From assembly GCA_037074705.1 (NCBI GenBank), contig JAYJMR010000053.1, forward strand, positions 103,534-167,533: a stretch of DNA of 64,000 nucleotides. The letters run 5' to 3'. This DNA is from Zhengitettix transpicula. Taxonomy: Eukaryota > Arthropoda > Insecta > Orthoptera > Tetrigidae. The position numbers and the translations under genes are program-made. Positions 21,276 through 34,147 of this stretch are shown here, one piece after another; position 1 is the stretch's first letter; the number at the start of each line of letters is the position of its first letter. Under the pieces are notes generated by a model. It saw only the letters and a list, made by a program, of their open reading frames with translations, was not told where the DNA came from and made no database searches.

Positions 21276-21349
21276 AGTCCGTCTATGGACTCAATTTGTA
21301 TTATATTAGATATTATTATTATAATAAGTCTTAGTCTCATAATGAGACT
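21276..21349 (-). repeat. Hairpins in the 3' tail of unit 1
   Basis: Perfect inverted repeats AGTCTCATAATGAGACT (21333-21349) and AGTCC-(6)-GGACT (21276-21291). Unit 2 has the matching AGTCCCATAGTGGGACT at 22184-22200, with one base pair changed on both sides. Confidence 0.65.
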
Positions 21350-21945
21350 CACATGTTTTGTTTATGTTGGAATATATAAGGAATAGGCCATCAGATGGCC
21401 TCGCAAGGTCCGTGGACTATCATATATTTCTTGAAATAAGCGTCGCTGCTGCCTCCAATCTAGCGTAGCTCTCTCGTCTCGAAGGGGTTCTCGAGGAGCA
21501 TCGACGCCGTGCAGGATCCGGAGCTATTGTCGCTCGGCGTCGGATGATGTTGGGGTGCCAGTCGATCCCGAAATCCGCTTTCTGTGAATTGCTGACCGAT
21601 AGATCTGAAACTGAGAGCAGACTCGAAAGTAGATGTTCGGGAGTTCCGATTTTGGAGGCAGCAGGACGGGGATAGTGCAGTGACCTCTGGGGGGGGGGGA
21701 AACATCTGGGTAGGTGTGCCAAATGACAGCTGTCAATATTCACAGCAGGAAGTTGCATTTGGCACAGGCACCAGGGAATTCGTTGGACCTCTGGATGGGG
21801 AAGGGGGGCCTCCGCAGGTAGCAACACGCTCACTTCCTGAGGAAACGGGGCAATAGGGATCCTCAAGATAAGCTTGAGCGGGCATTAGGGGGCCGCAGCA
21901 TAGTCCATATATATATATTAGCCGTCGAATTGACATGTTAAGGGC

Positions 21946-21948
<3 letters not shown>

Positions 21949-21983
<35 letters not shown>

Positions 21984-22090
21984 AATTCTATTTTAATTTT
22001 ATTTTATTTATCTATTTATTTATTAATTATTGTTATTATTATTATTATTATTATTATTTTTATTTATTTATATTTTTTTTTTTTTTAAAA
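21949..22090. repeat. T31 tract and AT-rich / (TTA)n simple repeat
   Basis: A T31 run (21949-21979), then about 110 bp of A/T-only sequence with a (TTA)n stretch at about 22033-22057 and a further T run. In element sense this is poly(A) plus (TAA)n, the probable 3' tail of unit 2. Confidence 0.85.
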
Positions 22091-22669
22091 GAAAGTTTTG
22101 GTAAGTTTTTTAAATCATTATTATAATTATCATTATCATAGCTATTATTATTATAATCTGGAGGGGGAAATAATTACAATTCTAGTCCCATAGTGGGACT
22201 CAGAGAAGCATTTCTTTATTCACATTGTACTATACAGGATAGGCCATTTTTTTTTTTCCGAAACAAGTCTTTATTTAGATAGATTCTATGAAGTAGCCGT
22301 CACTGCTGCCTCCAGCGCCAGCGCAGCTCCCGCATCTCGAGGTGTTGGTGACGCCACACGATGCCTGGCGTCGTCGTGCAGCAGTTGATCCTCGAGGAGC
22401 ATCCGCGCAGTACAGGATCCGGAACCCACTATAGCTGGGCGTCGCATGATGTTGAAGTGCCAGGCGATCCCGGAATCCGATATCTGCGGGTCGTCGCTGT
22501 CCGATAGTCCTGAAAATGAAGGCAGAGCCAAGCCAAGAGTATACACTCAGGAGTACCGATTTTGGAGGCAGCAGGACGGGTATAGTACAATGCCTTCTAT
22601 GGGGGGGAGGGGGATCCTCTGGACAGGTGTAAAAACCACCAAACGTCAACATACACAGAAGGTAATCGG

Positions 22670-22708
22670 TACTACACTTTGATCTTAGCCAAAAGGCCGA
22701 GAAGCGAT
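22670..22708 (-). pseudogene. U2 snRNA 5' fragment (nt 1-39), gene C
   Basis: Includes the complete GUAGUA branch-site recognition sequence (nt 34-39), unlike the Utopia-split genes, but is followed at once by the composite insertion. Confidence 0.95.
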
Positions 22709-23293
22709 AAAGATTCCTCGATCGGGACGGTCTTTTATTCCGGACACCATTGTAATCAACGGGGAGCATTGTTAAATGTTTCTGCGGCAATACGTCGAAA
22801 CACGCGGTCCCCGCGAAACGCCTGAAATCCTGATCGGAAAGTGAGGTCAACCGTCGAATGCTTAAATATCGCGGGAAAGGAAACAATTGGCTTCAAAGAT
22901 AAAAATATTTGAAATGTATCAACAGTTTTATTGTTACAGTACGTCCCCACCTAGCGGCACTTACCTGCACTCGCTGCAGGGTGATACGTAAATGTAAGAG
23001 AAAAAAATTAAATTCCTCACGTAAACACACGAGTTCCGTCAAATTGAGCAAAAAAGAAATGACGTCGTCTAAGAAACGAATAGACAGTCAGAGTTCGGTG
23101 CGAATTAAGTGGAATTGATAACGGTTACAATTTTTCACGTTGACGTTTCCATTGTTACGCGGTCTTTGTAAACAAAGTTAATATTTGTCTTTAAACAGTA
23201 CGCGCTCACATGTACGCGACATTTAAAAATTTTCCCCATTTTTTAAATATATATTTATTTATTTAAATATATATAGAAGTAAAAAAAAATGGT

Positions 23294-23296
<3 letters not shown>
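22709..23296 (-). promoter_or_regulatory. U2 upstream flank and promoter, period 3
   Basis: 588 bp, same layout as 2732-3319. Confidence 0.6.
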
Positions 23297-23335
<39 letters not shown>

Positions 23336-23518
23336 TCACAGAAGAGTGTATATATATATACATGTAAAGAAACTTTAGTAGAGAAGAAATTAAAATTATA
23401 AAATAATTCGATCCGCGGAATATTAATTTGTAAGTTTTTACTAATGTTCGCTTGCAACAGCTATGCTGCGTGCGTGCGGCGGCGAGGAAGACGTTCGTAG
23501 ATTACAACGGGCAGTCGT

Positions 23519-23559
<41 letters not shown>

Positions 23560-23744
23560 TCACAGAAGAGTGTATATATATATATACATGTAAAGAAACT
23601 TTAGTAGAGAAGAAATTAAAATTATAAAATAATTCGATCCGCGGAATATTAATTTGTAAGTTTTTACTAATGTTCGCTTGCAACAGCTATGCTGCGTGCG
23701 TGCGGCGGCGAGGAAGACGTTCGTAGATTACAACGGGCAGTCGT

Positions 23745-23787
<43 letters not shown>

Positions 23788-23975
23788 TCACAGAAGAGTG
23801 TATATATATATACATGTAAAGAAACTTTAGTAGAGAAGAAATTAAAATTATAAAATAATTCGATCCGCGGAATATTAATTTGTAAGTTTTTACTAATGTT
23901 CGCTTGCAACAGCTATGCTGCGTGCGTGCGGCGGCGAGGAAGACGTTCGTAGATTACAACGGGCAGTCGTGTTTT
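23297..23975. repeat. Poly(T)-linked satellite, array S3 (3 units)
   Basis: Only three units; the middle one carries the extra-TA marker. Same size class as S5, which also follows a gene split by the composite insertion. Confidence 0.95.
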
Positions 23976-24573
23976 GCGATGGCCGCCCAAGAGGCGCTCT
24001 GCTAGGTGGAATAAACGTATATTGCATACATTGTTTATAAATGTATATCGAAATCCAGACGTCGGTATTTTACGTCTAAATTATAATAAAACCGAGATAG
24101 ATTTATGGGAAAGTGACAGAATTAAAAGAGGCTTTAACGGCAACGAACCCCTGTTTTCAATATAGCTACGCAGTTTCCGTCAACAACGAATATTAATTAC
24201 ACTTCCTTTGAGCCGAAAGAAATGAGCGGAAAAAGTACGATGTTTTGAATACATATGTATCAGATACATATTCGTAAAAGGCGCGTTATCCTATCGTACT
24301 TGCGTGCGTGCGTGCGGCGGCGACGACGACGTTCGCGAAATACAAAAGATATATAGGGAGCGTGGTCCAGCTGGTGGCCACGGACAACGGCTTCTCCCGG
24401 AAAATTACTTGTACTCGCTGGTGCCCGGTCCTGCCTGCGAGAAGATGATTGCCGAGAGAGGTGAATCCTGTACTGGATGCGAAATCGCAGTTATTTCAAA
24501 ATTTACCTGCCTTCCAACTCAATATTTGATACGTCAGAATGTTAAACTTCTTTCTTTGTTTGAATTTCAATAA
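23976..24573. other. U2 downstream flank, period 3
   Basis: 598 bp, same content as the other downstream flanks. The candidate 3' box GTTTAACATTCTGA lies at about 24536-24549 on the minus strand. Confidence 0.7.
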
Positions 24574-24762
24574 GGTGGGCCGATCCCGGCGATACTGCAA
24601 AGCCGGGCCAACCCGTGACAGATGTGGAGCAAGCTCCTAACACTCCGTCATTTTCCAAAAATGAGTTTAATATTCTGGTGGTGCGATGCACCACGTATCA
24701 GATATTAAGCTGATAAGAACAGATACTACACTTTGATCTTAGCCAAAAGGCCGAGAAGCGAT
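24574..24762 (-). ncRNA. U2 snRNA: U2 spliceosomal snRNA, intact gene D
   Basis: A 189-nt U2 snRNA, the RNA of the U2 snRNP that pairs with the intron branch site during spliceosome assembly. It starts AUCGCUUCUCGGCC; nt 34-39 are GUAGUA, the branch-site recognition sequence; the Sm-site-like AUUUUUG is at nt 101-107. Stem-loop III (GGAGCUUGCUCC, 126-137) and a 3' stem-loop built from GGCCCGGC and GCCGGGAUC are present. Its length is close to that of the known insect U2. The exact 3' end is set by homology and may differ by a few bases. It is one of only two unbroken U2 genes here, with the 588-bp promoter flank upstream. Confidence 0.97.
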
Positions 24763-25347
24763 AAAGATTCCTCGATCGGGACGGTCTTTTATTCCGGACA
24801 CCATTGTAATCAACGGGGAGCATTGTTAAATGTTTCTGCGGCAATACGTCGAAACACGCGGTCCCCGCGAAACGCCTGAAATCCTGATCGGAAAGTGAGG
24901 TCAACCGTCGAATGCTTAAATATCGCGGGAAAGGAAACAATTGGCTTCAAAGATAAAAATATTTGAAATGTATCAACAGTTTTATTGTTACAGTACGTCC
25001 CCACCTAGCGGCACTTACCTGCACTCGCTGCAGGGTGATACGTAAATGTAAGAGAAAAAAATTAAATTCCTCACGTAAACACACGAGTTCCGTCAAATTG
25101 AGCAAAAAAGAAATGACGTCGTCTAAGAAACGAATAGACAGTCAGAGTTCGGTGCGAATTAAGTGGAATTGATAACGGTTACAATTTTTCACGTTGACGT
25201 TTCCATTGTTACGCGGTCTTTGTAAACAAAGTTAATATTTGTCTTTAAACAGTACGCGCTCACATGTACGCGACATTTAAAAATTTTCCCCATTTTTTAA
25301 ATATATATTTATTTATTTAAATATATATAGAAGTAAAAAAAAATGGT

Positions 25348-25350
<3 letters not shown>
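24763..25350 (-). promoter_or_regulatory. U2 promoter and upstream flank, intact gene D
   Basis: Upstream region of an intact U2. Where a proximal sequence element is expected (about 24803-24823) the minus strand reads GTTGATTACAATGGTGT; this is placed by position only, not by a matched consensus. No TATA box is evident at -30, as expected for a Pol II snRNA promoter. No gene lies in the remaining ~500 bp. Confidence 0.6.
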
Positions 25351-25391
<41 letters not shown>

Positions 25392-25574
25392 TCACAGAAG
25401 AGTGTATATATATATACATGTAAAGAAACTTTAGTAGAGAAGAAATTAAAATTATAAAATAATTCGATCCGCGGAATATTAATTTGTAAGTTTTTACTAA
25501 TGTTCGCTTGCAACAGCTATGCTGCGTGCGTGCGGCGGCGAGGAAGACGTTCGTAGATTACAACGGGCAGTCGT

Positions 25575-25613
<39 letters not shown>

Positions 25614-25798
25614 TCACAGAAGAGTGTATATATATATATACATGTAAAGAAACTTTAGTAGAGAAGAAATTAAAATTATAAAATAATTCGATCCGCGGAA
25701 TATTAATTTGTAAGTTTTTACTAATGTTCGCTTGCAACAGCTATGCTGCGTGCGTGCGGCGGCGAGGAAGACGTTCGTAGATTACAACGGGCAGTCGT

Positions 25799-25847
<49 letters not shown>

Positions 25848-26030
25848 TCACAGAAGAGTGTATATATATATACATGTAAAGAAACTTTAGTAGAGAAGAA
25901 ATTAAAATTATAAAATAATTCGATCCGCGGAATATTAATTTGTAAGTTTTTACTAATGTTCGCTTGCAACAGCTATGCTGCGTGCGTGCGGCGGCGAGGA
26001 AGACGTTCGTAGATTACAACGGGCAGTCGT

Positions 26031-26070
<40 letters not shown>

Positions 26071-26253
26071 TCACAGAAGAGTGTATATATATATACATGT
26101 AAAGAAACTTTAGTAGAGAAGAAATTAAAATTATAAAATAATTCGATCCGCGGAATATTAATTTGTAAGTTTTTACTAATGTTCGCTTGCAACAGCTATG
26201 CTGCGTGCGTGCGGCGGCGAGGAAGACGTTCGTAGATTACAACGGGCAGTCGT

Positions 26254-26292
<39 letters not shown>

Positions 26293-26475
26293 TCACAGAA
26301 GAGTGTATATATATATACATGTAAAGAAACTTTAGTAGAGAAGAAATTAAAATTATAAAATAATTCGATCCGCGGAATATTAATTTGTAAGTTTTTACTA
26401 ATGTTCGCTTGTAACAGCTATGCTGCGTGCGTGCGGCGGCGAGGAAGACGTTCGTAGATTACAACGGGCAGTCGT

Positions 26476-26520
<45 letters not shown>

Positions 26521-26703
26521 TCACAGAAGAGTGTATATATATATACATGTAAAGAAACTTTAGTAGAGAAGAAATTAAAATTATAAAATAATTCGATCCG
26601 CGGAATATTAATTTGTAAGTTTTTACTAATGTTCGCTTGCAACAGCTATGCTGCGTGCGTGCGGCGGCGAGGAAGACGTTCGTAGATTACAACGGGCAGT
26701 CGT

Positions 26704-26745
<42 letters not shown>

Positions 26746-26928
26746 TCACAGAAGAGTGTATATATATATACATGTAAAGAAACTTTAGTAGAGAAGAAAT
26801 TAAAATTATAAAATAATTCGATCCGCGGAATATTAATTTGTAAGTTTTTACTAATGTTCGCTTGCAACAGCTATGCTGCGTGCGTGCGGCGGCGAGGAAG
26901 ACGTTCGTAGATTACAACGGGCAGTCGT

Positions 26929-26972
<44 letters not shown>

Positions 26973-27155
26973 TCACAGAAGAGTGTATATATATATACAT
27001 GTAAAGAAACTTTAGTAGAGAAGAAATTAAAATTATAAAATAATTCGATCCGCGGAATATTAATTTGTAAGTTTTTACTAATGTTCGCTTGCAACAGCTA
27101 TGCTGCGTGCGTGCGGCGGCGAGGAAGACGTTCGTAGATTACAACGGGCAGTCGT

Positions 27156-27196
<41 letters not shown>

Positions 27197-27379
27197 TCAC
27201 AGAAGAGTGTATATATATATACATGTAAAGAAACTTTAGTAGAGAAGAAATTAAAATTATAAAATAATTCGATCCGCGGAATATTAATTTGTAAGTTTTT
27301 ACTAATGTTCGCTTGCAACAGCTATGCTGCGTGCGTGCGGCGGCGAGGAAGACGTTCGTAGATTACAACGGGCAGTCGT

Positions 27380-27422
<43 letters not shown>

Positions 27423-27605
27423 TCACAGAAGAGTGTATATATATATACATGTAAAGAAACTTTAGTAGAGAAGAAATTAAAATTATAAAATAATTCGATC
27501 CGCGGAATATTAATTTGTAAGTTTTTACTAATGTTCGCTTGCAACAGCTATGCTGCGTGCGTGCGGCGGCGAGGAAGACGTTCGTAGATTACAACGGGCA
27601 GTCGT

Positions 27606-27649
<44 letters not shown>

Positions 27650-27832
27650 TCACAGAAGAGTGTATATATATATACATGTAAAGAAACTTTAGTAGAGAAG
27701 AAATTAAAATTATAAAATAATTCGATCCGCGGAATATTAATTTGTAAGTTTTTACTAATGTTCGCTTGCAACAGCTATGCTGCGTGCGTGCGGCGGCGAG
27801 GAAGACGTTCGTAGATTACAACGGGCAGTCGT

Positions 27833-27876
<44 letters not shown>

Positions 27877-28059
27877 TCACAGAAGAGTGTATATATATAT
27901 ACATGTAAAGAAACTTTAGTAGAGAAGAAATTAAAATTATAAAATAATTCGATCCGCGGAATATTAATTTGTAAGTTTTTACTAATGTTCGCTTGCAACA
28001 GCTATGCTGCGTGCGTGCGGCGGCGAGGAAGACGTTCGTAGATTACAACGGGCAGTCGT

Positions 28060-28097
<38 letters not shown>

Positions 28098-28485
28098 TCA
28101 CAGAAGAGTGTATATATATATACATGTAAAGAAACTTTAGTAGAGAAGAAATTAAAATTATAAAATAATTCGATCCGCGGAATATTAATTTGTAAGTTTT
28201 TACTAATGTTCGCTTGCAACAGCTATGCTGCGTGCGTGCGGCGGCGAGGAAGACGTTCGTAGATTACAACGGGCAGTCGTGTTTTTTTTTTTTTTTTTTA
28301 ACTCACAGAAGAGTGTATATATATATACATGTAAAGAAACTTTAGTAGAGAAGAAATTAAAATTATAAAATAATTCGATCCGCGGAATATTAATTTGTAA
28401 GTTTTTACTAATGTTCGCTTGCAACAGCTATGCTGCGTGCGTGCGGCGGCGAGGAAGACGTTCGTAGATTACAACGGGCAGTCGT

Positions 28486-28532
<47 letters not shown>

Positions 28533-28715
28533 TCACAGAAGAGTGTATATATATATACATGTAAAGAAACTTTAGTAGAGAAGAAATTAAAATTATAAAA
28601 TAATTCGATCCGCGGAATATTAATTTGTAAGTTTTTACTAATGTTCGCTTGCAACAGCTATGCTGCGTGCGTGCGGCGGCGAGGAAGACGTTCGTAGATT
28701 ACAACGGGCAGTCGT

Positions 28716-28759
<44 letters not shown>

Positions 28760-28942
28760 TCACAGAAGAGTGTATATATATATACATGTAAAGAAACTTT
28801 AGTAGAGAAGAAATTAAAATTATAAAATAATTCGATCCGCGGAATATTAATTTGTAAGTTTTTACTAATGTTCGCTTGCAACAGCTATGCTGCGTGCGTG
28901 CGGCGGCGAGGAAGACGTTCGTAGATTACAACGGGCAGTCGT

Positions 28943-28987
<45 letters not shown>

Positions 28988-29170
28988 TCACAGAAGAGTG
29001 TATATATATATACATGTAAAGAAACTTTAGTAGAGAAGAAATTAAAATTATAAAATAATTCGATCCGCGGAATATTAATTTGTAAGTTTTTACTAATGTT
29101 CGCTTGCAACAGCTATGCTGCGTGCGTGCGGCGGCGAGGAAGACGTTCGTAGATTACAACGGGCAGTCGT

Positions 29171-29212
<42 letters not shown>

Positions 29213-29617
29213 TCACAGAAGAGTGTATATATATATACATGTAAAGAAACTTTAGTAGAGAAGAAATTAAAATTATAAAATAATTCGATCCGCGGAATAT
29301 TAATTTGTAAGTTTTTACTAATGTTCGCTTGCAACAGCTATGCTGCGTGCGTGCGGCGGCGAGGAAGACGTTCGTAGATTACAACGGGCAGTCGTGTTTT
29401 TTTTTTTTTTTGTTTTTTGTTTTTTTTTTTTAACTCACAGAAGAGTGTATATATATATACATGTAAAGAAACTTTAGTAGAGAAGAAATTAAAATTATAA
29501 AATAATTCGATCCGCGGAATATTAATTTGTAAGTTTTTACTAATGTTCGCTTGCAACAGCTATGCTGCGTGCGTGCGGCGGCGAGGAAGACGTTCGTAGA
29601 TTACAACGGGCAGTCGT

Positions 29618-29662
<45 letters not shown>

Positions 29663-29850
29663 TCACAGAAGAGTGTATATATATATACATGTAAAGAAAC
29701 TTTAGTAGAGAAGAAATTAAAATTATAAAATAATTCGATCCGCGGAATATTAATTTGTAAGTTTTTACTAATGTTCGCTTGCAACAGCTATGCTGCGTGC
29801 GTGCGGCGGCGAGGAAGACGTTCGTAGATTACAACGGGCAGTCGTGTTTT

Positions 29851-29891
<41 letters not shown>

Positions 29892-30074
29892 TCACAGAAG
29901 AGTGTATATATATATACATGTAAAGAAACTTTAGTAGAGAAGAAATTAAAATTATAAAATAATTCGATCCGCGGAATATTAATTTGTAAGTTTTTACTAA
30001 TGTTCGCTTGCAACAGCTATGCTGCGTGCGTGCGGCGGCGAGGAAGACGTTCGTAGATTACAACGGGCAGTCGT

Positions 30075-30118
<44 letters not shown>

Positions 30119-30300
30119 CACAGAAGAGTGTATATATATATACATGTAAAGAAACTTTAGTAGAGAAGAAATTAAAATTATAAAATAATTCGATCCGCGG
30201 AATATTAATTTGTAAGTTTTTACTAATGTTCGCTTGCAACAGCTATGCTGCGTGCGTGCGGCGGCGAGGAAGACGTTCGTAGATTACAACGGGCAGTCGT

Positions 30301-30342
<42 letters not shown>

Positions 30343-30525
30343 TCACAGAAGAGTGTATATATATATACATGTAAAGAAACTTTAGTAGAGAAGAAATTAA
30401 AATTATAAAATAATTCGATCCGCGGAATATTAATTTGTAAGTTTTTACTAATGTTCGCTTGCAACAGCTATGCTGCGTGCGTGCGGCGGCGAGGAAGACG
30501 TTCGTAGATTACAACGGGCAGTCGT

Positions 30526-30568
<43 letters not shown>

Positions 30569-30973
30569 TCACAGAAGAGTGTATATATATATACATGTAA
30601 AGAAACTTTAGTAGAGAAGAAATTAAAATTATAAAATAATTCGATCCGCGGAATATTAATTTGTAAGTTTTTACTAATGTTCGCTTGCAACAGCTATGCT
30701 GCGTGCGTGCGGCGGCGAGGAAGACGTTCGTAGATTACAACGGGCAGTCGTGTTTTTTTTTTTTTTTGTTTTTTGTTTTTTTTTTTTAACTCACAGAAGA
30801 GTGTATATATATATACATGTAAAGAAACTTTAGTAGAGAAGAAATTAAAATTATAAAATAATTCGATCCGCGGAATATTAATTTGTAAGTTTTTACTAAT
30901 GTTCGCTTGCAACAGCTATGCTGCGTGCGTGCGGCGGCGAGGAAGACGTTCGTAGATTACAACGGGCAGTCGT

Positions 30974-31014
<41 letters not shown>

Positions 31015-31197
31015 TCACAGAAGAGTGTATATATATATACATGTAAAGAAACTTTAGTAGAGAAGAAATTAAAATTATAAAATAATTCGATCCGCGGAAT
31101 ATTAATTTGTAAGTTTTTACTAATGTTCGCTTGCAACAGCTATGCTGCGTGCGTGCGGCGGCGAGGAAGACGTTCGTAGATTACAACGGGCAGTCGT

Positions 31198-31240
<43 letters not shown>

Positions 31241-31423
31241 TCACAGAAGAGTGTATATATATATACATGTAAAGAAACTTTAGTAGAGAAGAAATTAAAA
31301 TTATAAAATAATTCGATCCGCGGAATATTAATTTGTAAGTTTTTACTAATGTTCGCTTGCAACAGCTATGCTGCGTGCGTGCGGCGGCGAGGAAGACGTT
31401 CGTAGATTACAACGGGCAGTCGT

Positions 31424-31467
<44 letters not shown>

Positions 31468-31650
31468 TCACAGAAGAGTGTATATATATATACATGTAAA
31501 GAAACTTTAGTAGAGAAGAAATTAAAATTATAAAATAATTCGATCCGCGGAATATTAATTTGTAAGTTTTTACTAATGTTCGCTTGCAACAGCTATGCTG
31601 CGTGCGTGCGGCGGCGAGGAAGACGTTCGTAGATTACAACGGGCAGTCGT

Positions 31651-31688
<38 letters not shown>

Positions 31689-31876
31689 TCACAGAAGAGT
31701 GTATATATATATACATGTAAAGAAACTTTAGTAGAGAAGAAATTAAAATTATAAAATAATTCGATCCGCGGAATATTAATTTGTAAGTTTTTACTAATGT
31801 TCGCTTGCAACAGCTATGCTGCGTGCGTGCGGCGGCGAGGAAGACGTTCGTAGATTACAACGGGCAGTCGTGTTTT
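25351..31876. repeat. Poly(T)-linked satellite, array S4 (~29 units)
   Basis: About 29 units. Markers: double-G T tracts before the units at 29431 and 30787, a single-G tract before 29888, an AACACACAG variant near 30114, and a very short T tract (about 18) before 28299. The marker order near the right end equals that of S6. Confidence 0.97.
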
Positions 31877-32474
31877 GCGATGGCCGCCCAAGAGGCGCTC
31901 TGCTAGGTGGAATAAACGTATATTGCATACATTGTTTATAAATGTATATCGAAATCCAGACGTCGGTATTTTACGTCTAAATTATAATAAAACCGAGATA
32001 GATTTATGGGAAAGTGACAGAATTAAAAGAGGCTTTAACGGCAACGAACCCCTGTTTTCAATATAGCTACGCAGTTTCCGTCAACAACGAATATTAATTA
32101 CACTTCCTTTGAGCCGAAAGAAATGAGCGGAAAAAGTACGATGTTTTGAATACATATGTATCAGATACATATTCGTAAAAGGCGCGTTATCCTATCGTAC
32201 TTGCGTGCGTGCGTGCGGCGGCGACGACGACGTTCGCGAAATACAAAAGATATATAGGGAGCGTGGTCCAGCTGGTGGCCACGGACAACGGCTTCTCCCG
32301 GAAAATTACTTGTACTCGCTGGTGCCCGGTCCTGCCTGCGAGAAGATGATTGCCGAGAGAGGTGAATCCTGTACTGGATGCGAAATCGCAGTTATTTCAA
32401 AATTTACCTGCCTTCCAACTCAATATTTGATACGTCAGAATGTTAAACTTCTTTCTTTGTTTGAATTTCAATAA
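31877..32474. other. U2 downstream flank, period 4
   Basis: 598 bp, same content as 5836-6433. Confidence 0.7.
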
Positions 32475-32625
32475 GGTGGGCCGATCCCGGCGATACTGCA
32501 AAGCCGGGCCAACCCGTGACAGATGTGGAGCAAGCTCCTAACACTCCGTCATTTTCCAAAAATGAGTTTAATATTCTGGTGGTGCGATGCACCACGTATC
32601 AGATATTAAGCTGATAAGAACAGAT
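32475..32625 (-). pseudogene. U2 snRNA 3' fragment (nt 39-189), gene E
   Basis: Split at the same base as gene C, by the same composite insertion. Confidence 0.95.
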
Positions 32626-33353
32626 TTAAGACGTTTATTTTCAAGAAATATTTACATAAATATTGTACAATAGTAATGTTATTAGTCCGTCTATGGACTC
32701 AATTTGTATTATATTAGATATTATTATTATAATAAGTCTTAGTCTCATAATGAGACTCACATGTTTTGTTTATGTTGGAATATATAAGGAATAGGCCATC
32801 AGATGGCCTCGCAAGGTCCGTGGACTATCATATATTTCTTGAAATAAGCGTCGCTGCTGCCTCCAATCTAGCGTAGCTCTCTCGTCTCGAAGGGGTTCTC
32901 GAGGAGCATCGACGCCGTGCAGGATCCGGAGCTATTGTCGCTCGGCGTCGGATGATGTTGGGGTGCCAGTCGATCCCGAAATCCGCTTTCTGTGAATTGC
33001 TGACCGATAGATCTGAAACTGAGAGCAGACTCGAAAGTAGATGTTCGGGAGTTCCGATTTTGGAGGCAGCAGGACGGGGATAGTGCAGTGACCTCTGGGG
33101 GGGGGGGAAACATCTGGGTAGGTGTGCCAAATGACAGCTGTCAATATTCACAGCAGGAAGTTGCATTTGGCACAGGCACCAGGGAATTCGTTGGACCTCT
33201 GGATGGGGAAGGGGGGCCTCCGCAGGTAGCAACACGCTCACTTCCTGAGGAAACGGGGCAATAGGGATCCTCAAGATAAGCTTGAGCGGGCATTAGGGGG
33301 CCGCAGCATAGTCCATATATATATATTAGCCGTCGAATTGACATGTTAAGGGC

Positions 33354-33422
<69 letters not shown>

Positions 33423-34108
33423 AATTCTATTTTAATTTTATTTTATTTATCTATTTATTTATTAATTATTGTTATTATTATTATTATTATTATTATTTTT
33501 ATTTATTTATATTTTTTTTTTTTTTAAAAGAAAGTTTTGGTAAGTTTTTTAAATCATTATTATAATTATCATTATCATAGCTATTATTATTATAATCTGG
33601 AGGGGGAAATAATTACAATTCTAGTCCCATAGTGGGACTCAGAGAAGCATTTCTTTATTCACATTGTACTATACAGGATAGGCCATTTTTTTTTTTCCGA
33701 AACAAGTCTTTATTTAGATAGATTCTATGAAGTAGCCGTCACTGCTGCCTCCAGCGCCAGCGCAGCTCCCGCATCTCGAGGTGTTGGTGACGCCACACGA
33801 TGCCTGGCGTCGTCGTGCAGCAGTTGATCCTCGAGGAGCATCCGCGCAGTACAGGATCCGGAACCCACTATAGCTGGGCGTCGCATGATGTTGAAGTGCC
33901 AGGCGATCCCGGAATCCGATATCTGCGGGTCGTCGCTGTCCGATAGTCCTGAAAATGAAGGCAGAGCCAAGCCAAGAGTATACACTCAGGAGTACCGATT
34001 TTGGAGGCAGCAGGACGGGTATAGTACAATGCCTTCTATGGGGGGGAGGGGGATCCTCTGGACAGGTGTAAAAACCACCAAACGTCAACATACACAGAAG
34101 GTAATCGG
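32626..34108 (-). mobile_element. Composite retroposon-like insertion, second copy
   Basis: 1483 bp. It matches the copy at 21218-22669 with no substitution noticed. The 31-bp length difference is fully explained by the internal T tract (33357-33418, 62 against 31). The (TTA)n repeat is at about 33472-33497. The near-identity points to array duplication or conversion rather than a second insertion. Confidence 0.7.
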
Positions 34109-34147
34109 TACTACACTTTGATCTTAGCCAAAAGGCCGAGAAGCGAT
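34109..34147 (-). pseudogene. U2 snRNA 5' fragment (nt 1-39), gene E
   Basis: Counterpart of 32475-32625. Confidence 0.95.

Larger units (their letters stand above)
21218..22669 (-). mobile_element. Composite of two related retroposon-like units inside U2
   Basis: A 1452-bp insertion, not Utopia. In U2-sense order, unit 2 (22669 to about 21980) is followed by an A31 tract (T tract 21949-21979) and then unit 1 (to 21218). The units share a diverged ~350-bp block (about 21420-21745 and 22285-22665), AATAAA signals and a hairpin in the AT-rich tail. Unit 2 begins part-way into the region shared with unit 1, as a 5'-truncated copy would. Unit 1 ends AATAAACGTCTTAA against U2. Parent element unknown; it may be a non-autonomous or decayed U2-targeting element. 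Confidence 0.65.

Noticed and set aside
21420..21866. 148-residue minus-strand frame in the composite insertion
   Set aside because: It opens with TTG, not ATG, and its relative in the other unit is in a different frame.
22275..22886. 203-residue minus-strand frame running from the U2 promoter flank through U2 into the composite insertion
   Set aside because: It reads through an snRNA gene fragment and its promoter; only the part inside the insertion might be coding remnant.
25013..25022. Perfect splice-donor-like CAGGTAAGTG on the minus strand in every U2 upstream flank
   Set aside because: No matching exon, acceptor or coding frame; it also resembles the start of U1 (ACTTACCTG) on the plus strand, but the following sequence is not U1.
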